From NCBI RefSeq assembly GCF_025698545.1, contig NC_068569.1, positions 12,524,001 through 12,588,000 of the forward strand: a stretch of DNA of 64,000 bases. Direction: 5' to 3'. The stretch is from Gossypium raimondii (lineage: Eukaryota > Streptophyta > Magnoliopsida > Malvales > Malvaceae). A model generated the notes under the pieces. It was not told where the DNA came from and ran no database searches. It worked only from the letters and a program-made list of their open reading frames with translations. Numbering within the stretch: position 1 is the stretch's first letter; every line of letters begins with the position of its first letter. A program made the translations under genes and the position numbers. Positions 60,449-64,000 of the stretch are shown piece by piece.

Positions 60449-61729
60449 TCTTCTTCTTTATTTTATTTTATTTTATTTTCTTCTTTCGCGTGCTGAAGTT
60501 TCAACACGGATTAGAAAATTGTAGGGATTATATTATGATAATAGACTAATGTAAATACAGGCTGGTTTTTGAAGAATTAATAAATCCATCCTTCTACTGC
60601 TACTATTTATTATTTTAAAATCTGTAAAAAAAAAATCAAAAGTCTGGATTGAACTTAGATGGTAGCTTAGGAGTTAGTGTTTCCAAAGGGAGAATCAAAT
60701 CTTGGATTGAATAAATTAACAAGGAGAAATGTGGTATTCGCAGATCATGGGGACTCATGTGGCCTCTCAGTAGACCAAAATCAACCCACTAGTGAGGAGT
60801 CCATGATCCAATTCCATTAATCCAAACCAGCCGCAAAATTTATCAAGCGATATGGATGGGATGGGAAAGCGAAAGCAAAACCATGATCAGCACCAGCATC
60901 CTCTTTGATTATGCACCTGCTAAATTTTGACGGATAAGATGGGACAGGTTGGTCGGACAATAGCAAAGATTCTTCGGACAAAAGGTTGATTGCTTGAAAC
61001 AGTTAAAGCTAATGTAAATGGATAACATCTAGATTTCGGAGCCAGGCCCAGAAGAACTTTAATCTCATCAAATCATATTCATCTGAGATTTTGATATAAA
61101 AAAGCAAACCGACATGATTATAATATAAGCATGTACAGATGTTGCAGTAGGGAAAACAGATGCCTTGAGGTGAGGTTATAGGATTAGGCATCTTATCAAC
61201 TACCATGAAGTAAATTTCCTACTCAGATTAGTCGAAACTTGTTCTTGTATCTTTAGAGATTAAACAAGTGCATTTGACCGAGTATGTAGCTTCACAAAGA
61301 ATAAGAGTAATATTCCATTGTAAGACTTTCTACACAGTTCCTTTTTTACTTTTTCCTTGTATCTGTTCTGTTAAATAGAGTTCTTTCCAGAAGGAATTCG
61401 TGACATGATTCCTGCCAAGTGCATGGCTCTAAACCTACCTTCATTTTAATGTTTCATTAATATTCTTCTTGTTGTTATCAAGTATCTGCAGCTAAATACA
61501 AGTGAACACTAAGAAGCGTGAGAATTGTAGATTCAAGTGACCAATGAATGCCATCAGCCCACAAAGTTTTCATGTTTTAGACAAAGCAGCTGAAGAACAC
61601 AATAAGCAACAAAGAAACAGAATGGGTTTTCACATCTCACTAACATAGAATGACTTAACAGTCAAATGCTACTGCAGACTAATATCTAAGCTAATCAAAG
61701 TTAGCCCCAATTTGTTCCCTCATGTTTGC
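60449..61729. other. Tail-to-tail space between the Dof and Agenet genes
   Basis: This holds the 3' ends of two convergent genes. A TTTTA-type repeat (TTTATTTTATTTTATTTTAT) directly follows the Dof stop. No further gene is seen. Confidence 0.45.
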
Positions 61730-63194
61730 TTAGTTGCCAGGATCTGCAGGTTGATCCCCTCGCGCTGATCTGTTTTCTTGGCTGCTTTCGGATCTGATAA
61801 AACGAATCAACCCAGATAAATTAGATTCAATACTCACAGTCCTCGTACATCATTGTAGTGGAAACAAAGTGCTTATGAATAAAAATATTAATTACATATT
61901 TAAGTCATAGACATCTGAAATAAAGAACATAAAAAGCACTACATTCTGGCAGCTAATTTTCAGTACTTAATTTACAGGTAAATGTGGCCGCATGTCTAAG
62001 TTCTACATTCAGCGGAGGAGACTAGCAATTGGCTTGGCTAAAACATGGATATTAGCTTCTGGGAGGTGTAAATCCAGAATGCTGTAACATTTGGGTTGGG
62101 CTAGACAAGAAATTAAACAGGATGTTCCATCCCACAAGTTGACAGTATTAGTCCAAGAAATAAAGGGCAAGGCCTGGTTGATATAGGGGTGGTTGGTGCA
62201 TCGTTGGAATGGGTGCATTTTCTCATACAAGATGCCAAACGTACTAAAGAATTCCCACCTATAAGCTTGCAAACAATGGAATCCAATGCTGGAAATGGAA
62301 AGCCAATGCTCTTAGTTGACCTGTTGACCACAATAGTAGACTGAAAGAAGCTCAAGTCTTGCTTTAGAAATCAATAACTTTCAGGACCAAAATATTAGTA
62401 CAGGTAGTACTTAAGTATCTTGTTACCTAAACTTAAACTTTGCACCCTGGATCAGCAAGAAGTCTAATCAAAGCAGAATATGAAACGCAAAAAATATTTG
62501 AAATAAGAATGTTAATATTGCATTTGGAACAAAAAATTATAGGAAAAAAGTTGGCAGAAACTCCCCAAGATTCTAAACCAATTAGCTAGAAATACCAAGT
62601 AAAAAGAAAAAAAGTCACGATAATAGATGCAAAACAGCAACTATTTGAATCACTAACATATAAGACTAGCAAGAATAATAAGTGCTTAAAACAGAAAAAG
62701 TTAATCAAGAAGGACCAAGAAGCAGAAGACTTTGGCAGATGACTTTGGACAAAAAACCCAATAGCAAGAAGATAAGGAAAGCAAGATTACCCAGTTGCAG
62801 GAGAGAGCCAAGTCCCATTTTGCCATTCAAGATGACGCCTAACTTTAAAGAAAGGACAGTGATGTTCCTTGCCATTGCAATCCAACTTGACATAGTAGTT
62901 GGGGTCAACTTTTCTAATGACAGTTCCAACCCTCCAAGCAAAGTCGACGAAGGCTTCAACCCTTTCAGCCATGGCGAAATTGTAGCCAGAAGGTTGTGGG
63001 GGAGAAGGCCTGATTTCATCGGAGTCAACAGCTTCAGTGAGGAACCTTGATCCGTCCTCGTTGAAACGATTCTCATACCGTACCAAGTATCTCTTTCTTC
63101 CTACCGCGGCTAGAAGAATGGCTGTGTAATAGACGCCAGAGAACCCCTCTTCCTTCTTGCATATCTCCACCAGGTCATTTAGTTTGAAAGCCAT
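61730..63194 (-). CDS. Agenet/Tudor-like domain protein
   Basis: Two exons on the minus strand, 63194-62791 and 61793-61730, joined across a 997-base GT-AG intron, giving 155 residues. The first Agenet-type Tudor module (about residues 3-64) reads MAFKLNDLVEICKKEEGFSG then VYYTAILLAAVGRKRYLVRY, ending AVDSDEIRPSPP. A second module (about 73-130) has FAMAERVEAFVDFAWRVGTV followed by YYVKLDCNGKEHHCPFFKVR and HLEWQNGTW. Tandem Agenet modules in plants bind histone or other peptide ligands, so a chromatin or RNA adaptor role is inferred. The tail SESSQENRSARGDQPADPGN is disordered. The frame is open upstream to 63254, but MAFKLND has the better start context and matches the domain start. Alternative splicing or intron retention would end the protein at once after residue 135. 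Confidence 0.8.
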
Positions 63195-64000
63195 TGTCTT
63201 GTATTGCCGCCTTGACGAAAGAGAGAAAAAGGGATGGCGCAGGCCAGGGCTCAAGAGGGGTTAAGGCCTTGAAAAAGTGCCTTGTTAACTGGATTCCTGA
63301 AATGGGATGATCATCAACCACAGTAATTAAACAAACTTATGACGGAAGTTGGAATCCTGTTTCGGTAAGCTTTATATGGCGAACTTAAACCAACGGTCTT
63401 GGGCATTCAACACTTCTTAAGGACTTATATCAGCCGTTGGATTTTACTTCTGTCCTGCATGATTCTGAATCACTTCTAAAAAGAGTATATAAAAATTTTA
63501 TGACGCTAGCAGCTGGTAAAGCAGTATTCCACAAATTCTATATCCAAAGTTTCAATTTAGAAAGAAGAGAAATTTATAAAATTTCGAGATTTACAAATAA
63601 AGTGGATTAGGAATTTGGCATCCATTTCCCTTTTGTTTTATGGTAAATGTTGCAGAATTTGCAGTTAAATTGCTACAAGAATACATTTAATCAAAGGTTT
63701 AGAACAATTACCAGACCCGAACCATCACAAATTTGTCACTTCATGAAAATAGTAATTTTGAACATGTCAAAAAGGTTCACTGCAAGATGGAAGATCCATG
63801 TAACTCATGAATATCTTGTAAAATCAATTGTGCTGATCAATAAGCACATTGAAGATCAAATATATTTATTACACATATATCAGGGAGGACAGTAGATTTT
63901 CGGGAACTATTCTTGTAAAACTTACCACCATGATAAATAAAACTAAGAACTAGCTAGTTTCATATTATATCTCTGGCAAGATTGGCAAGTGAAATTGTTA
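63195..64000. other. Upstream flank of the Agenet gene to the window end
   Basis: Presumed promoter and 5' UTR on the minus strand, then sequence without a recognisable gene. The ORF at 63647-63895 has no features that I can name. Confidence 0.4.

Noticed and set aside
62009-62355. Minus-strand ORFs of 80-87 codons
   Set aside because: They lie in the intron of the Agenet gene and show no similarity to the second module or to any family I know.
1-64000. CRISPR arrays, prokaryotic operons or viral sequences
   Set aside because: Introns, plant gene families and plant repeats define this as nuclear plant DNA. No spaced direct-repeat array of CRISPR type was seen, and the 25-bp array has no spacers.

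Overview
The window is plant nuclear DNA. It is very AT-rich, its genes have typical GT-AG introns, it encodes plant-only protein families (PYL, ALOG, Dof, GARP, PADRE, SCAR, DUF688), and retroelements fill the intergenic space. Two solo LTRs carry sequence I associate with cotton and other Malvaceae: one opens TGTAACACCCC and has GTGTGG/CACACGG-rich stretches, the other has a 'GTTACGAGGGTGCTAATCC'-type 3' part. I infer a Gossypium-like genome. That comes from memory of repeat style, not from a search.

Layout. 1551-3689 (+) is a six-exon GARP/G2-like repressor-type transcription factor. 4576-6681 (-) is a three-exon DUF688 protein, tail-to-tail with it. 9005-9514 (-) is an intronless PYL abscisic-acid receptor of the PYL11/12 type. 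From 10 to 24.3 kb is a gene-free repeat island. It holds a MITE inside a MITE, a decayed plastid 16S rRNA insertion, a gypsy gag relic interrupted by a MULE-like MITE and a 2.77-kb solo LTR, and an inverted-repeat cluster split by a second solo LTR of 2.44 kb. 24605-25114 (+) is a PADRE/DUF4228 gene. 27.1-28.4 kb is a long-inverted-repeat element that has captured a CLC chloride-channel fragment, with a broken trihelix gene beside it. 35897-36454 (-) is an ALOG/LSH gene. A second, probably related, capture element at about 38.3-39.3 kb carries a promoter plus signal-peptide fragment. From 39 to 49.7 kb there are no genes, only scattered MITEs. 49709-55284 (+) is a nine-exon SCAR/WAVE gene of the SCAR1/SCAR3 type. 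59954-60448 (+) is a Dof gene of the DOF1.5/CDF4 type. 61730-63194 (-) is a two-exon Agenet/Tudor-like gene.

How the genes relate. These are independent eukaryotic units, not an operon. Several are regulators of hormone, light or organ-boundary responses: ABA perception (PYL), Dof, ALOG and GARP. SCAR drives ARP2/3-dependent actin assembly. SCAR next to a DOF1.5/CDF4-type Dof, with DUF688 and PADRE genes nearby, recalls an Arabidopsis neighbourhood and suggests old microsynteny. The most unusual part of the window is the pair of inverted-repeat elements that have picked up pieces of host genes.
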